Positions 34,081 to 46,409 are shown, numbered from the stretch's first letter. The stretch is 64,000 bases of DNA from Cannabis sativa (GCF_029168945.1 NC_083602.1:10041850-10105849); one strand, 5' to 3'. The notes: generated by a model from the sequence alone, not told the origin. Program-made: numbers and translations.

Positions 34081-35459
34081 TACCCGGAGTGTCCCAAATG
34101 TAAAAAGCACCATCAAGGTGAGTGCCGAGCCAAAACGTGTTTCCAATGCGGTATGGTGGGCCATTTTATCAGAGACTGTCCATAATCTAAGAAACAAGAA
34201 CCAAAGAAGAACAACAATTAGAATCTAGGGCGTTTGTTCACCATGACTCAGGCTGACGTTGATGCTAGTCCATCAGTGGTGACAAGTCAGTTGTCTATTA
34301 ACGATTGTTCTTATTCAGTATTATATGATTCGGGACTACTCATTCTTATGTATCAAGTAGAGTAATGGTTCTTTCAAAAAAAAAGTAGAGTAATGGAAAG
34401 TTTTCATAAACCTTTTGATGTGTATGCTAAAAGGGTTTAGGACTCTGCTTCCTTCAGTAAACCTAATTGTATCTACTTGATTGATTAGGTCTTTATCTTT
34501 TTGGATTGACAGTTATGAATTAATCGCTAACCTAATTGAATTACATCCATCTGATTTTGATATAATATTGGGAATGGATTTCTTGTCCAAGCACGGGGCA
34601 ATGATTGATGGCACGTGGAAGATAGTAGTGTTTGAACTTGATAGTGTTAACCGAACAGTGTTTGTGGGTAAGGTACAAGGATCACACATAGCCAGAATTA
34701 CAATCCTGAAAGTTAGAGACCTAATGCGCATATGTTGCATAGGATTCGTAGTTACAACAGTGGATACTAGTCAGCCTATTTCAGCTAGACCTAAAAATAC
34801 GAGATTAGTGTGTGAATTTCTAGATGTATTTTTTGAGGATTTACTTAGATTACCACCTTCCTGAGAGATAAATTTGTTATAGAATTAGTTGCAGGAGAAG
34901 AATTAATATTAAAAGCACGTTATCGAATGGCTCTTGTGGAGTTAAGGGAATTAAAGATTCAAGTTTAGGAATTACTTAACTTGGGATTTACCAGATTGAG
35001 TTTTTCTCCTTAGGGTGCTTCAGTGTTATTTGTGAAAAAGAAAGATGGGTTGCTTCGCATGTGTATCGATTACCGAGAACTAAATAAACTCACTATCAAG
35101 AAAAAATATCCTCTACCTGGAATTGATGATTTGTTTGACCAGTTGAAGGGTAAGACAATCTTTTCCAAGATTGACCTTCGTTCTTGTTACCATCAGTTTA
35201 GAATTTGAGAAGAGGATATCTGGAAAATGGCATTTCATACTTGGTATTGACATTATGAGTTTCTAGTGATTTCTTTTGGACTCACTAATGCCTCGGATAC
35301 ATTCATGGATCTTATGAATTGAGTATTCAAGGATTTCCTGGACAAGCATGTGATAGCTTTCATTGATGACATTTTAGTATGTTCAGAATTAGAAGAAAAA
35401 CATGAGCTACATCTCAGATTGGTACTTCAGTTACTATGGGATCACAAGCTTTGATACCA
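34081..35459 (+). pseudogene. pol: Degenerate Ty3 (Tekay-like) gag end, protease and RT
   Basis: In order: a two-part zinc knuckle CPKCKKHHQGEC ... CFQCGMVGHFIRDC (34090-34182), a protease start around DSG (34328) with a one-base loss, [12 protein letters not shown] (about 34565), and RT from [20 protein letters not shown] (35029) to [14 protein letters not shown], then FIDDILVCSE near 35363. Stops and shifts are frequent (for example at 34861, 34966 and 35206). It breaks at 35459 where the Cassandra element begins. Similar to gypsy-2 pol but much older. Confidence 0.85.
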
Positions 35460-35895
35460 TGATTGTGATAGATAGTAGTCTCGTGATCTGTAAGGGGAAA
35501 TACCTGGTAAGCTGTGCAATCCCGCACCTTTTGGGGAAGGTCAAGTGTGATGATTCTGAGACTGTGTAAGTATGGGACTACATTGTTAAAGAGGGCTTAA
35601 TTGGATTGATTAGTACTACCTATATCAACAAGGTGCATCTTTTTCTTCGGTAGCCTATCACAAAAGAACTCCACAGTTAAGCATGCTTGACCTAGGGTAA
35701 TTTCAGGATGTGTGACCTTTTGGGAAGTTTTCCTAGGAAGCATGCGAGTGAGGACAAAGCATGCTGGAAACACTCATGTTGATCTGTAGGGTCAGTTGTC
35801 ATTTCATGGAGAAACCAAAGTGACATATTCGTGTATAAGAGCCATCTTTTTGTGGGTGTAAGGGCCTAATGGAGACTTGAAGCGAGGACGTTACA
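35460..35895 (+). repeat. Cassandra 5' LTR
   Basis: Starts TGATTGTGATAGATAG and ends GACGTTACA. The 5S-like segment lies at about 35653-35740, with CAGTTAAGCATGCTTGA (internal promoter box C region of 5S) at 35674. Confidence 0.85.
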
Positions 35896-35897
35896 AA

Positions 35898-35910
35898 TGG
35901 TATCAGAGCC
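35898..35910 (+). other. Cassandra primer-binding site
   Basis: TGGTATCAGAGCC, initiator Met-tRNA type, two bases after the 5' LTR. Confidence 0.88.
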
Positions 35911-35963
35911 TTGACCCAGCCAAAAGTGTGGTCGACAAGGACATCGGACCCCGTAAGGGGGGG

Positions 35964-36362
35964 TGATTGTGACAGACAGTAGTCTTGTGATACATAAGGG
36001 AAAATACCATGTAATTTTTGCAATCCCACACTTCTTGGGAAGGTCAAGTGTGATGATTCAGAGATTATGTAGGTATGGGACTACACAGTTGAAGAGTGCT
36101 TAAATGGATTGATTGGTACTACCTATATCAACAAGGTGCATCTTGTTTTTTGGTAGCCCATCACGAAAGAACTCCACCTTAACCTGGGGTAATTTCAAGA
36201 TGGGTGACCTCCTGGGAAGTTTTCGCAGGAAGCATGCGAGTGAGCACAAAGGATGCTGGAAACACTCGTGTTGGTCTGTAAGGTCAGTCATCATCCCATG
36301 AAGCAACCAAAGTGACGTACTTGTGTAAGAGCCCAATGAAGGCTTGAAGCGGGGACGTTACA
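35964..36362 (+). repeat. Cassandra 3' LTR
   Basis: Starts TGATTGTGACAGACAG and ends GACGTTACA. The 5S-like segment is at about 36156-36232 and keeps GATGGGTGACCTCCTGGGAA, but lacks most of the GTTAAGCATGCTTG part present in the 5' LTR. Confidence 0.85.
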
Positions 36363-36413
36363 CGTACTATAAGTTTATGTTTTAAAGCATATAGTATAGA
36401 TAAACTGATAAAT

Positions 36414-36414
<1 letters not shown>

Positions 36415-36483
<69 letters not shown>

Positions 36484-36499
36484 TTAATAATATTAATAA
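36415..36499. repeat. AAT trinucleotide microsatellite
   Basis: About 22 uninterrupted AAT units, then a few imperfect ones (ATTAATAAT). Such runs are prone to length change. Confidence 0.95.
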
Positions 36500-37177
36500 A
36501 AGCTTTATTATTGATAGTTATTATATCTTAGCCACTAAGAAATTTCTATTCATAGGGCGCTAAATCAAAATCTACATACTCTTAATTACCCCAATACCTA
36601 CATTATCAACTTATCACAATATTCCCACCCATGCTATTGATTAAACTTGTTATAATATTTCTGGCTCCCAATAGAGTCTCCAAGGTTGCCAAATGTGAAA
36701 ATATTTTTATTCCACATATAACTCATATTACATTCACACATACTATATAAATCTTCGTAATTTGTAAATTACACTTATTTACTCACTTATAACAAATTTA
36801 AAATTTTTGCTAAGATATACTAGTAGGATCATAATCGTACTTATTACGTAATTAACCCATAATATAACTATAAACCTTAAATACTTACTATTTGACTTAT
36901 TGGGATATAACACAAGCCATAGACAAAACTCTAGGCAACCGTACCCAAGGGTACTTGCCCGATAATGTCATTGTACAAGGCCGAGTATCAACAAAGTACA
37001 AGTTTAAAGTGTAACAACTTGGACACATGTTGAGTTTTAAGTTGACCATTTAACTATAATAGACTCACCATTAAGTTTCATACAGAGTTACTAAGGAAAT
37101 CACGCATAAGACTAAGGTTGCATATGCCTATAAGGCCATGACAAGATTCTTGTCAAAGTCAAAAGAGTACAGAAAGC
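36500..37177. other. AT-rich stretch, nothing recognised
   Basis: No open frame of note, no terminal repeats and no similarity to the other elements in the window. Confidence 0.5.
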
Positions 37178-38428
37178 TGGCCACCCACTTGGAACCAAGG
37201 CCTAGGCCGACCAAGGTTCCTAAGCTTTTAGAGGGTCGACTAGGGCCCCATGACTCAGCCCAGAACCGGCCAAGGTCACCAAACCCAGGCATGAATTAGC
37301 TAAGCTCCCTACGGTGAAACCCTAAAGCTAACAACTCCCATGATTGAATCCTAAGACCCGCCAGGTCTCAAAAAAGACCCCTAGGGCCGGCCAAGGTTAG
37401 TTTTGAATCCAAATGTGTGTTTTTTTTAAAACTTGAATATGTGTTCTTCGTGTTCTTCATGACTTAAAGAGTCAAGAATCACAATGAAGGCCAAAATCGA
37501 ATATTTTCTATTTGGAAATCACACATTATACATTCTAAAACTGTCACGTAGATCAACATACCCAAAAGATTACAATCTAACACGAGAATAAAAAAAGTTT
37601 CTAGCAACTTGAAACTTATCAATGGCAGGTTCAAAGAAGAGATGTCAAAGAAGAGAAGATGAGGCATGTATGGAGAGAGAAGATCAAAGATCTAAAAGCA
37701 TGCCATTCTAAATGCCAACACTCAGCTAGACAAGGCTACTCAACTGAGGCTACTACAAGCAAGACAAGAGTTGGAAAGTCCCTATCCGACTAGATTTTCA
37801 AACAGTGACTTGAGGGGAAAATGTTATTCCAAATTTTGTCCACCTGATGTGGCATGTCTACGTAAGCGAAGACCAAGTACACATGGAATACAACTTTGCC
37901 AATAGCAGGACAAAGTCTCCTTACAAGGTATAGCAAAACCGTCAAGCAGCAAGCAAAATGAGTTAAGCGAGCCATCAAGGAGCTGTACCACCATGTCCGC
38001 CCAACCAAGGTGAGTCTATGGGCTGGCCAGGATGAGCTTATACGGTTGGCCAAGGTTTGAGCACAAGCTGGCCGACCAAAGGTGACTTTCAGGCCAAGTA
38101 AGGGTCCGTTCGACCAAGAAAGCCTGACCTCTACCAGGAAAAAGAGTACAAAGGCCTACCTCCACCTATAAAGGCTGGCCATCACCAAGGCTGGCCATTA
38201 CCAAGGTTGTCCATCACCTACTAAGGTTGACCAACACATGCAAGGACCTGGCCAACTCCTGACAAAGCTGGCAGGAACATGACCTGCCAGACCCCTGTAG
38301 GAATATGACCTGCCAGACCCTGGTAGGAACATGGTCGGCCAGACCTCAACCTACAGGCATTGAATGGCTGGCCAGCCTACATCCTGTAGATGCATGGCCG
38401 ACCAGCCTTTAGCCTAGCAAGATTTTGA
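37178..38428. repeat. Region with dispersed GGCC(G/A)ACCAAGG-type motifs and short tandem repeats
   Basis: GGCCGACCAAGG, GGCCGGCCAAGG, TTGGCCAAGG and similar motifs recur more than ten times. At 38180-38230 CTGGCCAT(C/T)ACCAAGG is tandem. At 38275-38345 a unit of about 30 bp with ACATGACCTGCCAGACCC repeats three times. No coding gene was seen. It may be the 3' untranslated region of an LTR element whose LTR follows; this is tentative. Confidence 0.5.
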
Positions 38429-39009
38429 TGTCGAGCTGTCATTTGTGGACAACAAGTTAAACAACAAACTGAGGCTTAACAACCCACAAAAATAGAGGCA
38501 AAATATCTATTTTCAAGGGGCAATTTAGTCATTTTTGTTTTATTAATTAATTATATAAATAATGTCTTTATTTACCTATTTCTAAGGATATTAGGCATGT
38601 AAGCTCTACTATATAAAGAGCCTTATCCTATATTTAAAACCCTAAGTCATTAAGCCTCTAAGCTCCTTAAGCTATCAACTCTAAGTTTGAAAACCCTAAT
38701 CCTATCTCCTCTCTCTCTCTGTTTCTCATGCCTCTAAGGCTCCCTCTCATTAGAGATTTGCCTACTGATTCATACATTGTAATTTTAAGAAAGCTACTTT
38801 AGATCCCATCACTATAGTGATCTGAGTAATATTATCTCTTAATATTAATATAACCAAAATGAGAGTAGGTCATTACCCGCTAATTAAGGGATCGAATCTT
38901 TATAAAATCATGTGTCTTATTTACTTTATTATTCTTATTTTGTAACACATGGAAAGTATCATCATTAAATACAATTCCGCTGTCGGTTGGCCAAATTCTG
39001 AGGTCAACA
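38429..39009 (+). repeat. LTR-like fragment with TATA box (tentative)
   Basis: Begins TGTCGAG and ends GGTCAACA, nearly inverted ends. TATATAAAG lies at 38610-38618 and a CTCCTCTCTCTCTC leader about 100 bp later, as in many plant LTRs. No matching partner LTR or duplication is visible. Confidence 0.3.
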
Positions 39010-39165
39010 AGTACGACATGGCATGATGCTACAAATTGGCACGACATGACATGAAAAATATGTGCTTAAGCATGACACGATATGAGAAGCACGAAAGGCA
39101 CGACACGCAAGTATATATAGACTAGTCTGAAAAGCACGACACCCTAGAAAACGTAACATGGTGTA
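39010..39165. repeat. GCACGACA(C/T)G-rich repeat, left part
   Basis: Motifs such as GGCACGACATG, GCATGACACG and GGCACGACACG recur six or more times in 150 bp. The same kind of sequence occurs at 55010-55035 and 55375-55510, right of the LINE. Confidence 0.6.
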
Positions 39166-39474
39166 TTAAAAAACCTTATAATTTATTATTAATAATAATA
39201 AGATATGAATCTATTAATTACAAATAAGTTAAAATAATAATAAAACTTAAATATAATACTGAATATTTATAATTTTATAATTAAAACTATTAAAATATGA
39301 AAAATTATATATATTAATTTATTTATAGGGTGTAATATAAAAATTTGAGTATTTATAAGTAAATATTTAAATTCTAATGATGTTAATAATTTTTTCATAT
39401 GATTATCTGTAAAATTGATCGGCTCTTGAAGTGCTATTCTAGGGTTCCGCGACTCCGATCTTCGAATTAGAGCT

Positions 39475-40640
39475 ATGGCAGGTCCAGGGCGCCCACAAAA
39501 GGCATCGCAGGGGTTGGGCAAGTAAGGGAAAGAGATGAAGATGGTTGTTAAGAAACCAAAGAAAAGACGTATGTGTACTACAGTTGATATTCAGAAAACA
39601 AAGTCCATGGATGAGGTGTTGAGGATAGAACCGATTGCTTTTACAAATGAAGAGGAAGATATGAAGGAGGACACTACTCTTTTACAGGACATGTTCCAAG
39701 AACCTCTCTCCCCAAAATCTTCGCTGCACACCATCTAGAGGCAAGAGAATATTCGAGTCGACTTTACCTTCTTCCTTAATGCCAATCAACAATGTTCCAA
39801 GAACATCTCACAAGGTAAATCTGCTTCCCCTCCAATCTTAAGATCAGGTTCTATAGTGAGAAATTTGGCTAAGTCCTTCAGGATTTCAGAAGAGGATCAA
39901 AAAGTAAAGATAACACTGGAAGAAGTTGAATTTTGGCAACCCTCAATTGTTTTCTATGTCCTTGGTGCTAATCCACCACTGTCAATATTAGAGGGTTTCA
40001 TTAGAAGAGTTTGGAAAGATAAAGTTGACAGGGTTGGTATGCTGTCATATGGGATTTATCTTGTCAATTTTTTCTCCATAATAGATAGAGATGAGATTAT
40101 CAATGGTGGGTATGTCTTTTTTAACAACAGACTAGTTATTATGAAAGTTTGGGACCCCAACATTAATTTCAAAAAAGAAGATATCAAAACTATTCTGATT
40201 TGGATACAACTTAAAGATTTAGACTTGAAATATTGGGGGGGGGGGGAAGTAATTATTCAAAATTGTAGGGAAATTGGGAAATCCATTGCAAGTGGATACT
40301 GTTACAAAGCAAAGACACAAGCTGAATTATCCCAGAATACTTATAGAAGTTGGCCTCAATCAAGCTCTCCTTAAATTAATCTGGTTTGAAGATAATTCGG
40401 GCGTGATACCTCTGTTTTGGTCTCATATGAATGGAACCTGTCATATGTGGCCATAGCAAAGGTATAGGGCACCCTACTGATGATTGCCAAAAGAGGGAAG
40501 CACAACAACAATGAGTAATTAAAACAAATGGGCGAAATGCAACATCAAATAAACCAAAAGAACCAGTTACTGATGTAGATGGTTTTCAACAAGTAAGCAA
40601 GGGGAGAAAAGGAAAAGATAAAAATGTTGTGGAGGAGACT
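39475..40640 (+). pseudogene. LINE ORF1 (RNA-binding protein with DUF4283-like core and CCHC knuckle)
   Basis: Starts MAGPGRPQKAS at ATG 39475, with in-frame stops at 39523 and 39736. The DUF4283-like core (VEFWQPSIVFYVLGANPP, GGYVFFNNRLVIMKVW, IWIQLKDLDLKYW) runs in the same frame to a run of 12 G at 40235-40246, after which it continues in another frame (NPLQVDTVTKQRHKLNYPRI). A zinc knuckle near 40443 reads CGHCKGIGHPTDDC. ORF1 proteins of plant L1 elements bind the element RNA. Confidence 0.82.
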
Positions 40641-40791
40641 TAAACAAGTAACTCCTTTCAGGCTTTGTCTCAGTTGCTAGGGAAAGATGAAGGAAAGACC
40701 AGTTACGCAGTAGGCACCCAATAGTTTAAATTTTTGTTCGCAAAAAATGTCAAATTGGTGCACCTAACAATAGCAGAAGACTCAAGATTGG

Positions 40792-43015
40792 TGTAAAGCC
40801 CGCTTAGTTAATTTGGAAATTAGCAGTTGTTTATATTCAATTATGAAATTATTTATAGCTATTTAAATAATTTATTACTGTTATTTATGGAATTCAGAAA
40901 TGCATGATTATGTCATTAGTAGTTTTTATGTTTCGCATTTCCGGTGTCCGGTATTTTGGAACTCGGCGTTTGGCTCAGTAGAAATCACAACTTAGTATGT
41001 TGGTAATTTGGGGACGGGTTTTAGACATTGGGAATGTCGGGAATGGCCGGGAATTTAGAATGTCCCAAAAATACCCCTTTAGTATGATTTTCATGATTTT
41101 ATGGTGGAGGGGCAAAATGGTCTTTTTGCCCCATTAGTATTTTGTCTTATGTGAATTAAATGGATTAAATGTTTATTTTAAATAGTTATTTTATGTGTGT
41201 TAGTGGCTGAAATAAATTAGTTAAATGGCTTTATTCTTTTATTCTCTTTCATTTTCAACACTTAACAAAAAATTAGAAAACTTTGAAAAAGAAAAGCTCC
41301 CTTTTTCCTCTTCATTTTCGGCTGTGCATGTGAGTGCTTGGAGCTGGGTTTTGCTCAAATTTTCAAGTGGATTCTCATCCAAATCTAAGCTTTTTCCAAG
41401 CTAGGTTAGCTTCTCTTGATTTCCTCCTTGAAATTATGAAAAAAATGATGAAATATTGAGTGAAATGCATGATGTTTTTGGTGATTGTTACTGCTGATTA
41501 TTATTGTTGTTGTTCTTTGTTTAAATGTTTTAGGTTTAATGAGATTGTATAGCATGCTTGAGTTCCTTGTTCTTGTAGGTTAGATTTTTATGTGAAAAAG
41601 TTATGAATTTTTGAAAGAAATGGTTCATTTTGTTTCTGTGAAATTGCTGGATGTTCTTGTGTGTTTTCGTGCTTTATTCATGCTTAGTTGAGTAGAATTA
41701 ACTAGGTTTGGATGCATGTTAGTGGATTTAACCAAGTTTGAGTTTTGGAACTCAAAGCTTGGTCTTTAATGGTGAATTTTGTCTCGTGAGTTCTCGGGTG
41801 AATTTGTTGCCTTTAAATGGTTATTTGGGGCATATAGAATGTGTCCGGGAAGGTTTGGAATCATTTGGGTTTGATTTGATCAAGTTGGGAATTTTTGAAA
41901 AATTCCTAGGAACCGAATCGGTTGTGCAAACCGGAATTCGGATGGGTGTCCAAGATAATTCCTTAACCGAATTCGATTGGGCAACCGGCTACGGTTGGGG
42001 AATTTTTCCGAACCCTAGTTTTCCTCGTTTTTATGTTTTTAGGGGTATTACCATGCTTTTTATCGATAGGGAAACTTTTAGTTCCTAGTTTTAGTCCCCG
42101 GGAAGTGATTTAGCGTGCCACTTATAGCGTTGTGATTTTTATGGTTTAGGAGCCAGTAATCCGTCGTCGGCTTCCGGTGGGTTGACCGGCACACACGAAA
42201 TCGGAATCCGTGTAAGATTAGTATAACGGTATGCATATGTAGATTACATGTTTAGCGTGCATGTAGGAAGCCTCGCTAGATTACATTAGTTATGTATTTA
42301 GGCTTCGAACCATCCAACCCCGTCACGCCCAGATAGCCGGAGTATGACCAGCCGGCGGAAAGTATGACCGGCTCGACCGATCAGCCGACATTTGGTTGGT
42401 GGTTCGATTGCTATTGACCTATCCCGTCGGTGACAGCCGGAGTATGACCGACGTGGGAGTATGAGGCTCGACCGATCGGAGGATACTTGTCAATAGTACC
42501 GTCCCTATGAACGTTCAAAACTCGCACTACGTTGGACATGGCAAGTAGTGGCTCGCACCATGTTGGACATGGCGATGGGCGCGGGACTCGCATCGTGTTG
42601 GACACGGCTTAGAATTATGTATGATATTATTATGCTTTTCTTTCGAGTCCGTCGAATTCGCGCTTTATGTTCATGTGTAGGTAAAGGCAAGGCTATAGGC
42701 GATGGACCGTGAGCGAGCTTATGAGATTGTACATGTCGGGCGGTGCGGAGCGTACGATCCTCGGGACAGCAAGGCTGAGTTTTTTGTAACCGGTCGTTAG
42801 ACGACTTTATTTTGATGTAACAGATAAACAGTTAAACTTTTTGTAAATATTTTTATAATCGGGATCCCGAATCTTTTATAATATGGTTTTATAAGTTTAA
42901 TTAAAAAGCAAAATTTTAATTAATCACGTTTTTCCATAAACCTCGTTGATTAGCAACGAGCTGCACAGTACGTTTAAAAATCACGTAATACGCCTAAGGT
43001 AGTTAGGGTGTTACA
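40792..43015 (+). repeat. gypsy-2 5' LTR (2224 bp)
   Basis: TGTAAAGCCC to TGTTACA. Very close to the 3' LTR in its first 1.1 kb; 41900-42750 differs by many one- and two-base changes concentrated at CAG/CTG sites. Confidence 0.95.
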
Positions 43016-43018
43016 ATT

Positions 43019-43030
43019 TGGTATCGAGCC
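43019..43030 (+). other. gypsy-2 primer-binding site with one base missing
   Basis: TGGTATCGAGCC; gypsy-1 has one extra A here (TATCAGAGC). The loss falls in a CAG and may be a consensus error. Confidence 0.8.
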
Positions 43031-43261
43031 GCTGTGTTGTCTTCCGAAGATCGTCACGACATGTACAATCATCATCGCCAGCTAGCTCGGTTCACTGCTC
43101 GCAAGCCTTTATTGCTTTAGTAGTTTATTTTATTCGGTTATGAAAAAGAAAAGCTCGTTAGGAAGCATGTTAGTAGCCCTCGATAGTAGAATAGGCGCAT
43201 GTTTCGTTTTTAATTTCCAAATTAAGCGGCATTAGGAAGCTCGCCTTGAATACGACCTGAT

Positions 43262-44435
43262 ATGCCAACTCTTGGTTTCGCAGGCGGTTCTAACTAGATG
43301 GACGCCAGGCGGACTCAGGGAGTCGGGGCAACTCCGTGAGGTCGAACCAAGGACGGGGAGGAGCCTGGGCTTTCCCCACCTCGCCGGGGCCGAGGTAGAG
43401 GTCCCCGAGGGCGGGGCTCGTGGCAGGGTGATGAGAACCCGCCACAGCTGCCCAGCTCCCCACTCGATCGTGGAGCCCCGATCCGGAGTTACGGTTTGCG
43501 AGATGCAAGCCGGATCGAAGAACAAGACCTCGAATTTCGTAGGCCGAGATAGCAGGTGCTCCCGCAGTTCCAGTGCCTATGGGGCCCGCGTGGCACTCGC
43601 CCCGCCGCCCGTGCCGAGTTAGTGGTGGCGGCCCATAGATTGGAACCATTGTATGAGCGGTTCCGGAAGCAAGCACCTCCGGTATTCCTGGGAGGTCCGG
43701 ACGTGATGAAAGCCGAACAGTGGCTGACGGTGATCACCAAAATTCTGAACTTCATGGGTGTCACCCAGAACGACAGTGGTGTGCGCCACGTTTCGGTTCC
43801 AGTGAGGACGCCCGGTATGGTGGGACATGGTGTCTCGCATTCATGATGTCACGACCATGACTCGGGAAAGGTTCCGGGAACTCTTTAATGCGAAATACTA
43901 CAACGAGGCGGTCGTAAGCGCCAAGAGGAAAGAGTTCGTTCACCTGACCCAGCGGGAGAACATGAGCGTCACTGAGTATACTACTCAGTTTGATCGGTGT
44001 GCGAGGTTAGCCTCGGGGATTGTGCCGACCGACTTCAGCAAGAAGGAGAAATATCTGGACGGGTTGAACCCCAAGATCAGGCATGACCTGATGATCACCA
44101 CAGACGACAGCACCACCTATGCTCAGATGGTGGAGAAGGCACTGCGAGCTGAGGGCGCAGTGGGGTGTATGTCGACCGCCCGGTACTCGTTAGTGGCGGA
44201 GCTCCTACCCCTCTCCGCATCGGGCTATAGCAGGGGAGTAGTGGTTTGGCCATTGATCGCAGGAAGAGGGCACCCATCGCTTGGGCGGCTCGAGTCGAAC
44301 AAGAGGTTCGGGGGGAACCGGCACGCAGGAGTCGTCCCGGTGGTATCGAGACCCGATTCTCCTATCTCGAGTGCCCTCTAGCCGCAAGAGGCACCATCGG
44401 GGTGAGTGCAAAGGTCGTGATGCTTTCATTGTGGC
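43262..44435 (+). pseudogene. gag: gypsy-2 gag, frameshifted
   Basis: ATG 43262 opens the frame and shifts follow at once. Recognisable parts are EPLYERFRKQAPPVFLGG (about 43648), MTRERFRELFNAKYYNEAV to GLNPKIRHDLMITT (43855-44095) and the zinc-knuckle zone at 44370-44470. The second knuckle [14 protein letters not shown] starts at 44421 in the frame of the downstream pol and is preceded by TGA at 44418. The capsid core 43827-44381 is open. Lesions cluster at CAG/CTG-like sites, so the true gene may be less damaged. Confidence 0.82.
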
Positions 44436-46409
44436 ATGCCCGGACACTTCAAGAGGGAATGTCCCTGGGCCCGACTGCAGGCACCGCGAGCTCCAGCGAT
44501 ACCCACTCCAGCCAGGGTGTTCGCTATCACGCAGGCTGATGCAGATGCCAGCCCATCAGTAGTCATAGGTCAGCTTTTTATTAACAACTCGCTATATTCA
44601 GTGCTGTTTGATTCTGGGGCTACACATTCTTATGTGGCAGCCAGAGTCTTTAGTAAGTTGGGTAGACCCTATGATAGATATGAATCAGGGTTTGGAACCC
44701 CATTTTCCGGCGGAGAATTGGTTATCTCCAATAGGTGGATTAGGTCTATGCCGATCAGGATAGATGGTAGAGAGTTAAGCGCTGATCTGATAGAGATGAG
44801 CTTAGTCGAATTTGATATTATTTTAGGAATGGATTTCCTATCTAAATATTCGGCGAGCATTGATTGTAAAAGGAAGATGGTGGTCTTCCAACCGGAAAGT
44901 GAAGAACCGTTTGTATTTGTGGGTTCGGTTCAGGGATCTCGGATCCCGGTGATCTCGGCTATGTCAGCGAGAGAATTGTTGCACGGCGGGTGCTTAGGGT
45001 TTCTGGCCGTGGTGGTGGACACCTCTCGGCCAGACACCATTCGGCCAGAGGACATCAGAGTGGTTCGGGAATTTTTGGACGTTTTTCCCGAAGAACTTCC
45101 AGGGTTACCACCTCAGTGGGAGATTGACTTCGTGATTGACTTGGCACCAGGGGTGGATCCGGTTTCCAAAGCCCCGTATAGGATGGCTCCAGCTGAACTT
45201 AAGGAATTAAAGATTCAGCTCCAAGGGTTGCTTGACATAGGGTTCATTCGGCCCAGTGTGTCACCACGGGGAGCCCCGGTTTTGTTCGTCAAGAAGAAGG
45301 ATGGATCTATGAGGATGTGCATCGACTACAGAGAATTGAACAAGCTGACGGTGAAGAATAAATATCCATTACCTAGAATCGATGACTTGTTCGATCAGCT
45401 TCAGGGAAAGACGGTCTTTTCTAAGATTGATCTCCGTTCGGGTTATCATCAGTTGAGAATCCGAGAGGAGGACATTCCAAAGACGGCTTTCCGCACTAGG
45501 TATGGACATTACGAGTTCCTGGTTATGTCATTCGGACTAACCAATGCTCCTGCAGAATTCATGGACCTGATGAATAGAGTATTCAAGGATTTCCTCGATA
45601 TCTGTGTGATTGTGTTTATCGACGACATCCTCGTGTACTCTCAATCAGAAGAGGATCATGAGTTACATCTTCAGATGGTATTGCAACGACTTCGAGAACA
45701 TAAGCTGTACGCCAAGTTCAAGAAATGTGAGTTCTGGTTGTCTCAGGTGTCCTTCCTAGGGCACATTGTGAGTAAAGATGGGATCAAGGTGGATCCCGGG
45801 AAGATTGAATCCGTCAGGGATTGGCCGAGACCGAAGACAGTGACAGAGATCAGAAGCTTCTTGGGATTAGCTGGGTACTACCGTAGGTTCGTGGAAGGGT
45901 TCTCCAAAATCTCAATGCCCCTAACCGAGCTTACAAAGAAGAATCAGCGGTTTATCTGGTCAGATAAATGCGAAGCTAGTTTTCAGGAGCTGAAACAAAG
46001 GTTGATTACTGCTCCGGTACTAGCTTTGCCTTCGGACAAGGAGAAGTTCGTAGTCTACTGTGACGCATCCAAACAGGGTTTGGGGTGTGTATTGATGCAA
46101 GCCGATCGGGTTATCGCTTATGCCTCCCGTCAGTTAAAGGATTATGAACAGCGATACCCGACTCATGATCTAGAATTGGCCGCAGTGGTTTTTGCACTGA
46201 AGATTTGGCGGCATTACCTTTATGGGGAGAAGTGCGAGATCTATACCGACCATAAAAGTCTCAAGTATTTCTTTACTCAGAAAGATTTGAACATGAGACA
46301 AAGGCGTTGGTTGGAATTAGTGAAGGATTATGATTGTGAGATCCTCTATCATCCTGGAAAAGCCAATGTAGTGGCCGATGCCCTGAGCAGAAAGGGTCCC
46401 GGCAAGTAG
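44436..46409 (+). CDS. pol: gypsy-2 protease-RT-RNase H
   Basis: A 657-residue open frame. Residues 1-10 are the end of the Gag knuckle. Aspartic protease active site DSGATHS is at about 59-65, with ILGMDFL at 129-135. Reverse transcriptase runs from about 225 to 430: [32 protein letters not shown] and the catalytic FIDDILVYS at 394-402. Connection and RNase H follow with [40 protein letters not shown] and VVADALSRK. The protein would cut the polyprotein and copy element RNA into cDNA. Catalytic residues are all in place. It reads in from gag upstream rather than from its own start, and ends by a shift before integrase. Confidence 0.92.
   Translation: MPGHFKRECPWARLQAPRAPAIPTPARVFAITQADADASPSVVIGQLFINNSLYSVLFDSGATHSYVAARVFSKLGRPYDRYESGFGTPFSGGELVISNRWIRSMPIRIDGRELSADLIEMSLVEFDIILGMDFLSKYSASIDCKRKMVVFQPESEEPFVFVGSVQGSRIPVISAMSARELLHGGCLGFLAVVVDTSRPDTIRPEDIRVVREFLDVFPEELPGLPPQWEIDFVIDLAPGVDPVSKAPYRMAPAELKELKIQLQGLLDIGFIRPSVSPRGAPVLFVKKKDGSMRMCIDYRELNKLTVKNKYPLPRIDDLFDQLQGKTVFSKIDLRSGYHQLRIREEDIPKTAFRTRYGHYEFLVMSFGLTNAPAEFMDLMNRVFKDFLDICVIVFIDDILVYSQSEEDHELHLQMVLQRLREHKLYAKFKKCEFWLSQVSFLGHIVSKDGIKVDPGKIESVRDWPRPKTVTEIRSFLGLAGYYRRFVEGFSKISMPLTELTKKNQRFIWSDKCEASFQELKQRLITAPVLALPSDKEKFVVYCDASKQGLGCVLMQADRVIAYASRQLKDYEQRYPTHDLELAAVVFALKIWRHYLYGEKCEIYTDHKSLKYFFTQKDLNMRQRRWLELVKDYDCEILYHPGKANVVADALSRKGPGK

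Larger units (their letters stand above)
35460..36362 (+). mobile_element. Cassandra-type TRIM retrotransposon
   Basis: Two non-coding LTRs (35460-35895 and 35964-36362) flank a 68-bp internal region with a primer-binding site and a GTAAGGGGGGG polypurine tract (35953-35963). Both LTRs contain 5S rRNA-like sequence, the defining trait of Cassandra, which uses it as an RNA polymerase III promoter. The element codes for no protein and depends on other elements. No perfect target duplication was found: TACCA on the left, CGTAC on the right. Confidence 0.88.

Noticed and set aside
35653..36232. Two 5S rRNA genes
   Set aside because: The 5S-like segments are partial and sit in paired LTRs with a primer site between them, so they are Cassandra promoter sequence and not rRNA genes.
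35460..36367. A target-site duplication for the Cassandra element
   Set aside because: The flanks TACCA and CGTAC share too little to call.
41738..42088. A 116-residue frame
   Set aside because: Inside the gypsy-2 5' LTR; the same positions in the other LTRs are not open.
42411..42690. Minus-strand frames over the gypsy-2 LTR repeat zone
   Set aside because: They only translate the hairpin and GGAGTATGACC repeats.
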